Notes: a model not told the origin generated them from the sequence alone. 64,000 nucleotides of DNA from Castanea sativa (GCF_040712315.1 NC_134013.1:61975001-62039000), one strand, 5' to 3'; counted from the stretch's first letter, positions 22,942 to 36,113 are shown. Made by a program: numbers and translations.

Positions 22942-23720
22942 AATTTTAAGAGTGGATGGAGTAGAATGCAAGTGAGGATTGGGAGTGTTGATGCCATTTT
23001 TGATAAAGGTCCAACGGGTCCTCACGAAGTAAAAGCCCAATTCTTTGGGATCACCTATTTGTAATAATATTTTAAGGATGACTCAAGCCTATGTATTTTG
23101 ATGGGGAAATTAAAGTAAAATAGTATTTGGAGGATAAAAATTAGGCCTATTTTGGGTTTAGCATGGGACCAAAATTTTAATTTTTCTAAATGGGCTGTTG
23201 ACACTTGCAAAATTTAGGATCCCCTGAACAAGTCTACTTGTTGGCCACTTACACGCACAAAACAAAAAGACACTTATGAAAGAGTTGCTACTCGTCTGAA
23301 AATTTGACCGAACCCTTTTTAGCCATGAGAAGCATGCTAGCTTTAGTAAATGATCTCTGACGAATTTGGCAAATTTATCAAGTTCCCTCGGTGCCGTTTT
23401 AGCCTATAAGGGTTTAGCAAATTAAGCTAAGTCAACAAATTACCCAAAATCATGATTAAAGTATTAAACGAGCCCACCTTAAGATCCAGGCAAAAAAACA
23501 AGCTAAAGTTTTCCATCTTTCTAGAGATACAGCGGCTAAAAGCTTCAATTTTTATTCAAAAACGAATTCTGGAAGCACCCCAGACTTGCTATAAAGCCTC
23601 AATACCAAGCCAAGCTCATAATTAGCCATTAATACCCATCTTACCAACCATGCTTACTCAATTATAATAAGACTTCTAATTTCTAAACCATCAGAAGCAG
23701 CAGCTCTTAAGGGTGTCATG

Positions 23721-23751
<31 letters not shown>

Positions 23752-24468
23752 ACCTATATTTATGAATTATGACTCTAAAATATATAAAATGTTTCTTTGG
23801 TCTACTTTCCCTTTTGTGAGTCACTGCTTTTGGACCCTTTCTTTACTATTTATGCACCATTAAGCAATTTAACCTGTATAGGCTGTATTTGATACTATTG
23901 TGAATTTGTGGGCTTGACTCCCTTCCATATTAAACCTAGGTTTATTGGCCCAATTTATTTGTTATTCCAAAAATCGACTGGCAACGGGGAGGAGGAAGAA
24001 TATGTGGCTTCATTAAAGTATTAGCCATAAAGAAGAAAAAGATTCCAATTATTTCTACGAATCTGATTATCTGAGTCTAATAAAAGATAATGATCACAAG
24101 CCCATAGTTGTAAAAGCCATTAAAAAAAATATATATATCCTGGGTTGACTTGGAAAAACTCTTTCCAAAGTAAAAAGGGATCTCTAAAAGTTTCCAAATA
24201 AAAATAGTTCCTCAGCCAGTCTTCGACCAAGTGTCAGAGCCTAACAAATGGTATGAACAGCTAGGTTACTCGTTTGGCAAAACTTTAAACTAGGAATCTA
24301 CAAATCCATTATATATAGAATGAACATGTACTCTTGGAATAGACAAGGAACATCAGAAACTTGCATCTTTCTTCTTATCAAATGGGTATAATCTTAGTGG
24401 CTAGGATTCTCACAGATTATAATTATTTTGATCAAAATTTTTGTTTTTCTAGGGAAAATTCAATTGAT

Positions 24469-24539
<71 letters not shown>

Positions 24540-26457
24540 CATAGATACGATAGATTTTCAATCTATAGTGTTTGCTTCATAATAATTGTTTTTTACTATA
24601 AGGCCAAAATACCAATTCATTTTGGTGTAAACAAGGTTTGAATCCCAAATCTTACATTCGATGAAAATAAATTTTACTAGTTGAGCTAATTGAAACCCAT
24701 TAGATCAAATCAATTAAACACAAGTGAATTTCTCTTCTTTTAATTTTTATTGAGACTTGAGTTTATTTTTAGAGTCTGAATTTGGTAAAGATGGGATGTA
24801 AAACCCATGATTGTTATATTAGCATTTTATTTTACTTAAAACTTAATACATCTTACCACACATAATAATATCTTAATAAACTCACAATTAAGTTGGATTT
24901 TCAAATGAATATTAAAATTGATTGAGCATGGTTATGCCTATTTTATAATATGTAATATGATAATGTGAGATATTGAGATTAGAGGGATAAAAATTAGGTT
25001 TTACACCACATCCTTATAGAATTTAATATCTTATTTTTATTATTCTACTAGTCAGTAACCCGCACAATACACAACAAATTAAAAGTTTAACAAACATGAT
25101 TTTTTTTTTCTTTCTCTTTTAGTCTTTTTGCCTTAAATATAAATTGATAATTAGTTATTAATATGCATTTATTATGATTATATTTATATGGAACTATCTA
25201 TTCTACCACTTAAAGAACATATGATGTTGCAATATTCTAATTAATGGTTTAAATATAGTATAGAATCAAAATTTAATTAAAAACTATATATTTAATAATG
25301 ATATGTTTAATTTTGAGGTCTCAAAATTTTAGGTGATAACCTATTATGAAGTCAACTAAAAGTAAAATACTTTCTATTTTATATAGAATATATAAACTAG
25401 TTAGCAACCTACAATGAAATAGGAAAGTTTAATAAAATATTATTTGATATTTTTATCTAAACAAATTAGGTTTTCTCTTTTATTTTGTGGATAAATATGA
25501 AATTTGAAAATTATAATAGTTATTAATACACATTTATTTTGATTATGTTTGTGTATGAAATATTATACATGAATTTAATAATTATGGTATTTATTAATGA
25601 GTATTTATTATGACTATTTTTTAAATGAAAATATTAAATAAATAATTATGATAATTATTAATAGATATTTATTATGATTGTGTTTGTATATGAAACTATT
25701 TATTTTATCATTTAAAGAAAGAATTTCTCTTAAATAAACCAAAATTTGGCAAGATTCTAATTGCAGATTTTAATATAGAATAAATTTTAAAAAATAAATG
25801 AGAATATTGATGTGTATCTTTTCAAAAAGAATACACGGCAAAATTTTATGAAACCAACCAAAAGTCAAACATCTTTAATTTTATATACACTAGTCACAAC
25901 TCCACACGATGCATGAGAATATATAAATATTTTGTAATAAAGTGTAATATAAAAAAATAAAAAAACAATTGCTTCAAGTATTGTATTTTATTTTTTATAA
26001 GGCTTCTACAAGTATTTTTTTACTATTTTTTTTATCTCTAAAAATATATCATTCTATAATTTTTTGTATGTTTGATTAATATTTTTTTCATGAGGTGATT
26101 TGTATTCTTCTAATTTCGGTTAATAGTCTGTTATATTTATCTAATATACAACTAAATTTTATAAGTTTCAAATTTTCCATCTCTTAAGAACTAAGGAGAT
26201 TATCACGCCTATAAAAAAAAATATCATGATAATCAAAACTCATCACAAAATTACAATGTTCTCTTAAAAAAATTATAAAAGAAACCAAAGAAATAAAATA
26301 TAGATTTTATAATAATTTATTACTCAAACAATTGGTAGGCACATTCATATTTATAACCATGTAGATTGCGTTTTAATATAAACTCAAATTTCTATTTCTA
26401 AAAAAAACTAGGTATTAAGTATTAACTCCAACCAAAGCTATAAGGGTATTAGGAGCA
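22942..26457. other. 3.5 kb non-coding DNA with simple repeats
   Basis: It contains a CT repeat at about 23723-23752 and a long AT repeat at 24473-24536. The rest is very AT-rich, especially 24.8-26.4 kb. No gene was recognised. Confidence 0.5.
24473..24536. repeat. (AT)n microsatellite
   Basis: About 32 uninterrupted AT dinucleotides between AAATATAT and ATATTTC. No target duplication was seen around it. Confidence 0.95.
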
Positions 26458-27030
26458 GTGTGGCCGATACCGTACCGGTACCGGCCAGTGCACTGGTACC
26501 GGTACACTTCTATATTCTACCGGAAAAAATACCGGCCGTACCGTCCACGTACCGGTCATACCGGCCAATTTCGGGCAATACCGGCCGGTATCGGGCGTAC
26601 CGGCCGGTACAGAAAAAAGCTTTTTTTTTTTTTTTTAGTTTTGTAATTTTTGAATTTTTGTAAAGGCATAATGGTAACTTATTTACATTAACTTCTTAGT
26701 ATTATTTATTTTCTTAGTATGCAATGAACAACTAAGCTTTCTATTTTTTATATTGTGTTTTTTTTTTCTTTTATTTGATACTAAAGTCTAAAATTATGAA
26801 TAATTTGTTCTGAATTGAGGTAATATTTTATAATAAACTTTTATATTTACTATAATATAAGTGAAATATTATATATTTATAAACATGGTTCTAAAGATTT
26901 TGGTGTGTGTGTGTGTGTGTATATATATAAAATAGCGGTAAACCCGAAACGGTACACCGGTATTGACCGGCATCCGAAATATATCGTACCGGTGGCCAAA
27001 CCGGTACAATCTCCGATACGGTATTGACTT
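26458..27030. repeat. CCGG/TACCGG-rich repeat
   Basis: The block 26460-26612 holds eleven CCGG sites, mostly as TACCGG or CCGGTA, and a 12-bp perfect palindrome, CCAGTGCACTGG. A second cluster with four CCGG sites lies at about 26935-27015. An AT-rich core lies between. In a genome this AT-rich the two GC-rich ends stand out. It is probably a non-autonomous repeat of unknown class; terminal repeats and target duplication were not defined. Confidence 0.55.
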
Positions 27031-28409
27031 CCTTGATTAGGAGGGATAGATAAGACTTTGTGACTGTGAATTAGAAAACACAACACTAAAAAACATATTA
27101 AAAAATAATAATCAACCTAGATTAGAGTCAGAAGAAAGAACAAAAATCCACCAAAATAAAGTAAAAAAAAAATAGAGAGAAAGTGTACTAACATTTTTTA
27201 TGTGAAAAAAAATATGAATTGAATGAGAGAAATTATACCAAATTTATACAAATTAATATGGGAAGAAGAACGGTTAAAATTTAAGAATGAAAGAAGTGTA
27301 ACAATAAAGTAGATAGTAGTAAAGAGATAAAAAAGCAAAGAGAGAATGAAAAAGTTGAAGAAGATGTAACAATAGGTGTAGATTAATAAGGAGAAGAAGA
27401 TTTTTTATTTATAATTAAATTTTTTTAAGAAATAAGGAGAAAAAAGGTTTAAAAAGAGAAAAGAAAATGTTGAAAATAAGTGGATAACATGCCACAATGA
27501 TAGAGACGCAAAATTTATTACTATGCCTCCATTTTTATATATTAAATAATATATAGATTAAATAATATATAAATATAGGTTATAGATAGATTGATTTTTA
27601 CTATCAAAGTCCTCTTAATTCAGGCCCATCCAAATCAAGTCATTCTCAACCCGCCTAGTAGTCTAGTACAAAATAAAAGGCAAACCTTTCTTCTTTTTCT
27701 TTTTTCAAAACAAAAAGTATACTACTTGAAATCTTATTAAAATTCAATTATCTAATTATAAGTATTAAAATTCAATTATAATCACATGTTCGGACCAAAT
27801 TGTGATAACTACACTGGGGTGCTTTGCTTTTATGGCAAAGAAAAGAAATGGAAGCGGACTGTTTGATGGCTGTATAAGCTCAATAGCACGGGAGTACAGG
27901 ACAGACTCGCAAAGACACTGTCTTGAAGGCTATTGTACATGGTTATTGCAAAATAATTTTTTTGTTGAGCACGAAGGAAATGCAACAAGTCTGCAAAAGA
28001 AAGAATAAAATTCCAAGGCCCGGGTTATCTTTTTTGTAGGACATTCATACATCCATAGATCGAGGCTAAGGTTGTTCTTCTGTCAAGTGCAAAGACAATT
28101 CTACAAGAAGTGTGAGTTTGGAAACAATGGCCTCCAAGTCCTATATGAATGTTCCTTCATGTCTTGCTTGGGTTTCTCTCTTCTGTACCAAAAAATCACA
28201 AAATAGTCAACCATACTAGTTAACCTAGTAAATAACATATAAGTTTCTAGTGATTTGAGTTTCTCATATATATATGTATACACACACACACATATGTATG
28301 TATATTTCTACTACTTCCCTAGGCTTAACTGCATAGCCTAGCCCCCTTCATACTTCATCTAATACAAACCTTGCATACATGCGCAGAACAATGTTTATCT
28401 CAAATATCA
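27031..28409. other. Non-coding DNA before the MIR169 cluster
   Basis: A-rich sequence with poly(A)/poly(T) runs and a TATATGTATACACACA tract near 28266-28300. For the minus-strand microRNA cluster this is the 3' side. No gene was recognised. Confidence 0.45.
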
Positions 28410-28464
28410 AATGCTTGTAAGTAGGGAAGAAGAGGAAGCCTAACATGACAAAAAAGAACCTGTT

Positions 28465-28570
28465 AGTTTAGCCAAGGAGACCTGCCTGGAAACCAATGAA
28501 GGATTCTAGTCTATGTCAAACACTTGAAATCTCTCAGAGGAACTAGGCAAGTCATCCTTGGCTACCAAAC
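28465..28570 (-). ncRNA. MIR169 precursor, copy 1
   Basis: On the minus strand the 5' arm at 28544-28564 reads TAGCCAAGGATGACTTGCC followed by TA, matching the miR169 family except the last base. The 3' arm, near 28469-28489, reads GGCAGGTCTCCTTGGCTA. It pairs with the mature arm with one G:U and one bulge, as in known miR169 hairpins. The loop is about 54 nt. Known miR169 targets NF-YA transcripts. Confidence 0.88.
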
Positions 28571-28697
28571 AAGACTCTTATCTTCATGTAAGACCTCCCT
28601 TCTTCTTAACAATCTCCATTTTCCGGGGCAAATAATAGTGTAGAAAGCTAAACTGGGGGAAGGAAGAGAAAGTCTAACATGAAAGAGAAAAACTTGT

Positions 28698-28805
28698 CAG
28701 TTAACCAAGGAATGACCTGCGTGAGAACAAAACAAGGTTTGTAGGCAATGCCAAACAGTTGAACCTCTATAAAGTAGCAGGCAAGTCATCCTTGGCTATC
28801 AAACA
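28698..28805 (-). ncRNA. MIR169 precursor, copy 2
   Basis: The 21-nt arm at 28778-28798 (minus) begins TAGCCAAGGATGACTTGCC and ends TG, identical to my recollection of the miR169h-n isoform. The opposite arm, GCAGGTCATTCCTTGGTTA (28702-28722), pairs less well than copy 1 because of a 3-4 nt asymmetric gap. Processing is therefore less certain. Confidence 0.82.
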
Positions 28806-28930
28806 AAACTCTTATCTTCATGTTAGACCTCCCTTCTTCTTAACAATCTCCATTTTACGGGACAAATAATAGTGTAGGAAGCTAAATTGAGGGAAGAAAG
28901 AGAAAGTCTAAAATGAAAGAGAAGAGCTTG

Positions 28931-29040
28931 TCAGTTAACCAAGGCGTGACCTACGTGAGAACAAAACAAGGTTTGTAGGCAATGCCAAACAGTTGAACCT
29001 CTTCAAAGTAGCAGGCAAGTCATCCTTGGCTATCAAACAA
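28931..29040 (-). ncRNA. MIR169 precursor, copy 3
   Basis: The mature arm at 29012-29032 (minus) is identical to copy 2. The opposite arm (about 28935-28955) reads GTAGGTCACGCCTTGGTTA, with more mismatches than copy 1. It is the most promoter-proximal hairpin if the cluster is one transcript. Confidence 0.8.
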
Positions 29041-29110
29041 GACTTATCTTCATGTTAGACCTCACTTCCTCTCAAATGTTCTTGCTCTAATTTGAAGTTC
29101 TGGAGTTTCA

Positions 29111-29118
29111 ATTTATAG
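29111..29118 (-). promoter_or_regulatory. Candidate TATA box of the MIR169 cluster
   Basis: CTATAAAT on the minus strand lies about 80 bp upstream of the third hairpin and just outside the repeat units. A start site roughly 30 nt downstream would give one transcript covering all three hairpins. It was judged from position and consensus only. Confidence 0.45.
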
Positions 29119-31964
29119 GCAATGAAAGAAGAGAAGATTAGATTCGAATCAATATTCAAAATTAGCTAGTACCTCACCAAGTGCATTATCTTTGCATATC
29201 GTCCTCTCGTCAAGTGCAATATTTGGCAGCCCTGACAGAATATATTCCTTTTAATTGAGGGGAGCCAAATTAATGTATTACTTTCATGTAGCTCATCCAT
29301 GAGGAAAGAATTATCACTGGAAGAAACCTCATGCATTGATATGGTATTTAGTCACAGCTAGGGCTTCTTGATCATGCCACTTGTTGTGAATATGTACCTA
29401 ATTACACTGACCTTAAATTCCTTCAAAGGATGTACAACGCGAAAAGAATCAAGATCCTCAATAAATCTTAGAAAACTCTACTACGTCGAGTTCTTTTAAT
29501 CCTATTTCTTCTTTTAAGATATATATTCTATTAACATAATCTCTCAAAACAATAGTTTTTTAGAACTACTCCAAATATGTAATGTTAACATGAAGTAGAC
29601 GGCGTTTCTAGAGTTAGGAAAAAATAATAAATAAAGAAGAGATCGAGATAGAAATGGGTAAGAGGGGCATGAAAACAAATTAACCAAATCACATTTGATT
29701 AACGCTTTTATTCAAAATTCTTTCCCTAAAACACCATAGCTTAATTTTCTTGTGGTTGATCAAAGAACATGTTTAAATCAAGATCCTCTATAAATTTTTA
29801 TGGACAATTTAAAGAATTGACTTGTAGAAGATGATGAAGAAACTGTAAAAGTTGGGAAAATTTTTTTGGATGACCTAGAGAGATGGAATTTGGCAGTAGA
29901 GATTCTAAGGTTTTTGCCTCTTTGGAAACGTTAGCATCAGGCTAAGGTGGTCCAAAATTTTTTGTTTTGTTTGCACTATTATTTTTAAAAGTTTTGTTAG
30001 TGGAATGATGACGTGGCATAATCTAAACAGTTTATTTGAAAAGAAAATTTTAGATTAAAAAAACTCTATGTAGTCGAGTACGAAATATCCTAAGAACTCT
30101 AAAAAATCTTAATCATTTTTTATAAGTAAGAAAAGAAAAGCATATTAATTCACAAAAAAAGTGAAGGTTTTAATGGCTTAAATCTTGTTAATCTATTTTC
30201 AATTTGCGGAATATATACTTCGCAAAATTCCTCCAGATATGTTTAAATCTCAGCATCCTTTTCTCTAAAATATGTAATTTCCAATAACAGTAATATGTAT
30301 TACTGACTTTATTGCACAAATATAACATGTGTCAATGTACTTCGGGATCACAATCCACATCTTAAACCATTTGATTGGCTATTGAAAGTAATAATTACAA
30401 AGAAAAGGAATAAGAAAAAGAAAAAGAAAAAGAAAACTTTGTTGATAAAGATGAAATAAGTGTAGAAAAAATTAATTCTTAACACTATAACTTTTACCAT
30501 TCATGTATAGCCATTAGCCAAGCATGCAAAAAATTTGAGCTAGCCCGACTTCGAGCATTTTTCATGATGTATGTCAGTACTATGTCTTATCTCTTTTGCT
30601 CATGTATTGTGTATGGGCCTCTCTGACCTACCTCTCTCTCTCTCTTTTTTTTTTTTTTTTTTTTTTTTTTTATTTGATTATAGAAACCATGCAACTTACA
30701 AGGTCAAAAGTACTACCCCTTTATATTCTTTTGAGAACATGATTCTAATGGCAACACATCTATCCAATTGGATGCTTCCACCTGAAAGACAAATGTCAAT
30801 GCGTTGGCCACTAATCTTAAGGTTTTTGTTCTGATTGACTTTGTCTTTTTACTTTTAGGCTCTCACATCATGCATTCAAGGATGTTTTTCTTTTCCCCAT
30901 AAGTAAATTCTTGTACTGTTATTTTCCCGGTTACTTTTGAAAGTCCTTTTCATTCAACTATATAACAGCATTGACCAAAATGTAACACAAAACGTGTTAT
31001 TTAAAATAAAAAAAAGATAATTGAATTCAATCATGTGAGACATTGGTTTATGTAGTCACATTGACTATACTTAAGTTTTTTCCTCATGCAAATTCTTTGT
31101 AATTATAACGCACATATTAGTTGAAACAAAAGGTAAAATAATTGAAAATTTTCATAAGGTCATTGTAAAGGCTAGGATCTACTTAGTTTTTTTTTTTTTT
31201 TTTTGCTGAGAAAGTCTACTAAGTAAGTTGTCTAATCGATGTCCCACGCAAATCAAATATACGTTATTGGTTAATTTGAAATTTTTAATAAAAATTATTT
31301 TCGTGATTCATATATATATAATACTCATTATGTGTTATAATATTTGATAAATTTATTTCAATTATATTACATGTCATTAATTATGTTTAGAAAATTAATT
31401 TCAATTATATATTATGTATTACTAAAATTAATTAAAAATTATAATTTCAATTAGTTTTGCCCTAACTTACTCTCTCTCCCTTTTTTTTTTTACCGTAAAA
31501 GTTAAGGGAACTACGTTCTTGAAGGTTTGAACATGCACACTCTCTGTTGGAGAAAGACAAACATACCATTCAAACTACAACGTTCAATGGTCTCTAAGTA
31601 AATTCGAGGTGGATTTCTTGTAAAGATGTGGCTCATACTAATTGCTTAGAATTGGTGCTTTTTATAAATATTGGAAAGGAAAGTTCCATTCAAACTAAGA
31701 CCATTTTGGTTTGAAGCAATGTGGTTCACTCATCCTAATTTCTCCAGAAGTGATGTAGCAAGCTTGGATAGTGGAGGTGACAAGCTCCAATGTATTTTGA
31801 TTGATGTACAAACGGCAAGAAGTTAGAGCTAAATTTGTAGTTTAAAATAAAGATGTCTTTAGGTTGGTAGATTAAATAATATATATTTAAAAAGAAAGTA
31901 GAACTAAAATTTATTCAAGAGTAGAATCTAAGGTTTGAATAGAATGTATGTCCTTAAAAGACAA
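29119..31964. other. 2.8 kb non-coding DNA
   Basis: AT-rich sequence with long T runs (30643-30671, 31183-31204). The first part is the presumed upstream region of the MIR169 cluster. No gene was recognised. Confidence 0.45.
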
Positions 31965-32353
31965 GGGGAAAATGGGCTTTCAACTTTTTTTTTTTTTTTT
32001 TTAATATCTAGTACAATGTCCTTGTTTTGAAACTATTTAACAAAATGCCCCTATTTTTGAAACTTGATTACAACAAAATTGAGTTATGTATAAAACTCGA
32101 TATCCTCAAAATCGAGTTATATGTATATTTTTAAGTGAAACTCGACACTAGCAATGCTGAGTTTCACTTAAATTTTCAAAAAAAAAGTAAGTGGCAATAT
32201 GCATAGAACTCAACATTACTAATGTTGAGTTCCACCTATAACTTAATTTTGTTAAAATCAAGTTTCAAAACAGGGACACAATGCTTAATAGTTTTAAAAC
32301 AAAAACATTATGCTAGATATTTTTAAAAATAAGGGCAAAAGCCCCTTTTTCCC
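31965..32353. mobile_element. Foldback/MITE-like element
   Basis: The ends GGGGAAAATGGGC and the reverse complement of GCCCCTTTTTCCC begin an imperfect inverted repeat. It continues through AATATCTAG, TGTTTTGAAACT and TTGAAACTTGATT for about 120 bp on each side. The centre has a second set of GAGTT/AACTC inverted words. There is no coding capacity, and the target duplication is unclear. Confidence 0.65.
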
Positions 32354-33680
32354 TAAAAAAACAATCAGTGAAAGAATAGCTTGATGAATTAGGGAAGAAA
32401 TCATGTCAACTCAAAAACACTAGAAGGGATTGGATTTTTTATGGAAACGGGAATATGAGATATTTTCCAACTCTGGTGAAGAAAAAAAAGAGCATACAAT
32501 AGCATTATACAACTTAGAAGGGAGGATAGGTACTAGATGGATAATTTGGACAAAATTGAATAGAGCTTTTTACAATTTTTCTCTATAAAGATATGCACTA
32601 CTTTAAAGTGGAAAGTATTCTTCAACAACTAAATAAGATGCCTTTACCCAAACTCACAAGGGAGTAGGAATATAATTGACGGCAGATGGCGGCTCTAGGA
32701 TTATTTTTTGAAGGGTTCAATGAAAAACATAAATTATATAATAATAAAAAATTAAAACAAAAAAGAACTTGAATATATTGACATCATAAAAAACAAAAAC
32801 AAAAACAAAAACCGAAATATATAAAGTTTTTACAGTTACTTTCTATGATGCTTCATATTTTGAAATAGTTACATAATTTCTTCATTATCAATCCTATAAA
32901 CTACATTTCTTTTAATATACACAGCTAAGCAATCATTCATCCATTGATCTCCCTTTTGATTGATTTATTTCAAATTTGTTAAAACCTAAATGGACTTTTT
33001 CTAAGGTTTAAGATTAACAAATTTCTACTTATGTTGTTGGACTTGCTAATTTTTTTTTCCCAGATTTTAGATTAAATTAGTTTGTTATTGGGCTTTTTAT
33101 GTGTATAAAAAGGTCAAAATATTTGTTAAGAGGATCATATTCAAAATTATTTTAATTGGGCTTCAAAAATTCTAGAATCAAGGTGTTCAAAAATTATTTT
33201 AGGTGGGTCAAAACAATATATATATATATATATTAGTGTTTTTTTTTTGGGCTAGGGGGTTCACCCCTTGGGCTCCAAGTGGAGCGGCCCAATGATGGGC
33301 CAATTCTGATGTAGGAAATTGAAACAACATTATTCTTCCAAATGGGTTCTACAAAGGCTCTTGGACCAAATGGAATACTAGCTTATTTTAAACCTATTAG
33401 CTTGTGCAGTGCTTATTTTAAACCCATTTAAGCCATTCTTTTATTGTTTTGATTCGTAAAGTACACATGCACGGATTAGTTTATCGTTTTAAACCTATTA
33501 TTGTGCAATGCTCCTTATAAAATGATTATCCAAAGTAATGGTTTAAAACTTCATAGGTTAAACCCTAGAGGGATAGCCTGATTACCTCCTTTCAAAATGC
33601 CTTTGTTTAAGGTAGTCTAATTACAAACAATATTATTATATTTCATGAGAGTTTTGACTTGTTGAGAAAAAAGACAAGAA
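32354..33680. other. Non-coding DNA
   Basis: AT-rich sequence with a short AT repeat near 33220. No gene was recognised until the LINE relic. Confidence 0.45.
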
Positions 33681-33683
33681 AAA

Positions 33684-33938
33684 ATAGTTTTAGAGGCACT
33701 TAAACTTTATATGAATAAGGCTTACAACAGAGTTAGTTGGAACTTCCTTAAGATTGCTTTGATTAAGATGGATTTTAGCAATTATATAGGTGGGTTGGAT
33801 TATGGAGTGTCTCCACTATCTCTTATAGGTTCTCAATCAATAGAAGCCCTTCAAAATCCCTTTTCTCCTCAATTGATCCCTCTATTTCTTATGTGTAAAT
33901 GCATTCTTATAAGTACAAATTTTGAATTAAAAGGATGA
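33684..33938 (+). pseudogene. LINE reverse-transcriptase relic
   Basis: A short stretch encodes ALKLYMNKAYNRVSWNFLK and then ALIKMDFS. This matches the RT block usually seen as K-x-D-M-x-K-A-Y-D-R-V-x-W in plant LINEs, with the catalytic Asp changed. No other RT motifs follow, so it is an old fragment. Confidence 0.7.
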
Positions 33939-34112
33939 TAGCTTACTGTTGTTGGCTATGCATTTAGTCCCAGACGCAAATATAGATCAAGCTCTCTCCA
34001 TTTGTTTTAAAGTAAATTAATTTTTTATGATTCTAAAAGCTACGTTGTACCACCTCATTCAAAATTTCACTCAATCACAAATAAAAAATTATAACGGTTT
34101 TTTTAGTTAGGG

Positions 34113-34475
34113 TAAACTACGTATTTGGTCCCTATCCTATACACCATATTTTAATTTGATCCCTAATCTTTTAATTGTGTCAATTTAGTCCCTAACCTTT
34201 CTTTACCGTGTCAATTTAATCCTTACAGTTATCTTTTGGATGAAAATTAATGACATGTCTAATGGCCAAAATAAAAAATTAGCTTCTGTTAATGTGATAA
34301 TAAACTAAAATTTTATTTTGGTTATTTGCTATGTAAACAATTTTCATCTAATATATAATGGCAAAGACTAAATTGACACAACATTAAAAAGTTAAGGACC
34401 AAATTGACACAATTGAAAGGTTAAGAACCAAATTCAAATATGGTGTAAAAATTAAGGACTAAATATGTAATATAT
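34113..34475. mobile_element. MITE with inverted ends
   Basis: The left end (TAAACTACGTATTTGGTCCC, then ACACCATATTTTAATTT) matches the reverse complement of the right end (ATTACATATTTAGTCC, then ACACCATATTTGAATTT). Inner words (GTGTCAATTTAGTCC) also mirror each other. There is no open reading frame. The style resembles MULE-derived MITEs; a target duplication was not found. Confidence 0.65.
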
Positions 34476-35097
34476 TTCTTTATATTCAAAAGCTTTGAGC
34501 CCACATGCGCACAGATTTGGGTCCAGTACGAATAGTTGGCCTAGACTATTTCTTAGCAGACCCAACTCAAGTCCAGTCCAAGTTGTCCCATAACTTCTCA
34601 TAATCTCTGACAATTACCGCAACAAACTCACAACTTTTATAACTTTTATGACAACTCTTTTAAGCAATAGTCCGTAATCAGTTGTTTCACTTTCATACGA
34701 GCACGTCACTTTTTCTCTATCGATCACAATTAATCACACGTAGAATTGTACCCAAAATTGTTGGTTTTTTTTTTTTTTTTTCTTGCGTTACTAGATTTTT
34801 TGCAAGAGAAGGCAGCACATGCTCTTAAAATATTTTTCCCCAAGTGGACCTCCACTTGTCACTGTCATAGCCTTCTCCGCAGTCCACATTACGTGTGCCA
34901 CTGTTACCCCATGCTTATCATGTGCTCAATGCCATATCATCCAGTTCAAACCCATAGTCAGACTCAGTCCCTTAAAAAAAGAGAGGGAGACAAACCTACT
35001 TAACTCAATACTTCGGCTCTACTTTTTTCACCAATTTCACACTCTTTACTCTGGGCTCTACTTGTTTGTGCGTGTTTTTCTCAGTTTTTATACGTGG
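34476..35097 (+). promoter_or_regulatory. Upstream region of the BBX gene
   Basis: It holds the probable promoter and 5' UTR. A run of T (34764-34781) and CT-rich sequence precede the start. The frame stays open upstream of the chosen ATG, but that part encodes no B-box-like sequence and was not taken as coding. Confidence 0.4.
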
Positions 35098-36064
35098 ATG
35101 ATGAGCAAGAGAGCCAAGAGTTATAATTCAGATATCACAGAGATGATGTTTCGTTGTGATTTTTGCAACTCAAAAGCGGCAGTGTTGTACTGCAGAGCTG
35201 ACTCGGCGAAGCCCTGCTTGTTCTGTGATCAACAAGTCCACTCTGCCAATGCTTTGTCTCTCAAACACGTTCGCTCTCCAATTTGCGACAGTTGCAGAAT
35301 CAAACCTGTCTCAGTTTGGTGCTCCATGGACAACCTCATGCTCTGCCAACACTGTGACTTGGACTCCCACAACAATTGCTCTGTCTCATCCCTCCACAAC
35401 CGAGTTCCAGTTGAAGGGTTCTCGGGTCATCACACAGCAATTGAGCTGGCCTCTATATTTGGGATTGATCTGGAAGCTTACAATTTCGTGAATACAAATT
35501 CTGGGTCTTGTTTACACGAGCAAAATTTGGTGAATTCACATGAATTCATGGTCCCAAGTGATGATTCCTCTGTGTGGAAAGGACAGGGTTTGAGGTGTGG
35601 AAAGTGTAAGGACGAGGTGTATGAGCAACTGGGGGAGATGGGAAACAAAGATCGGATGAGAGTGGATGAAGATGGTGAAGAATTAAGCCCCAAGACACCT
35701 CCAAGTGAGTTCGCACATTCTCAGCAAGCGAATTTGGAGAGTTTTGAGTTGAAAATTTATGATGATGAATTGTTAAGGCAACAAAAGTCGCTTGCGTCTT
35801 TGCTCATGGTTCCATCGAATGTGGAAGCGAAAGAGAGTGATTATCTTGTTGCTGAAGGAGGTCTTTTGTGGGATTGTAATCCCACCTATGACTATGACTA
35901 TGAGGCCAGCCAGGTTTGTAACTCGTGTATGAGGTACTGTCTTACGCGAGAAAGTGGTCGGCACATCCCGTAGACTATACTCTATTCTCTTTTAAGTTCT
36001 CGCATAAATGTATGTGTGTACACTCTATACATGAGTCCAGTACGACGAATAGTTGGTTGAGTGC

Positions 36065-36113
<49 letters not shown>

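Larger units (their letters stand above)
28410..29075 (-). repeat. Three tandem 234-bp units carrying MIR169
   Basis: The word GGCAAGTC recurs at 28546, 28780 and 29014, exactly 234 bp apart. About 2.8 units of similar sequence surround it. Units 2 and 3 are closer to each other than to unit 1. Each unit holds one MIR169 hairpin, so the cluster arose by tandem duplication. Confidence 0.92.

Noticed and set aside
24361..24582. Open frame through the AT repeat
   Set aside because: It encodes only an Ile-Tyr dipeptide run from the microsatellite.
28101..28289. Minus-strand open frame next to the MIR169 cluster
   Set aside because: Short, no domain, partly from a TATA/CACA simple repeat.
34819..35097. 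N-terminal extension of the BBX gene
   Set aside because: The frame is open but shows no B-box-like conservation and fits a 5' UTR; B-box 1 normally lies near the protein start.
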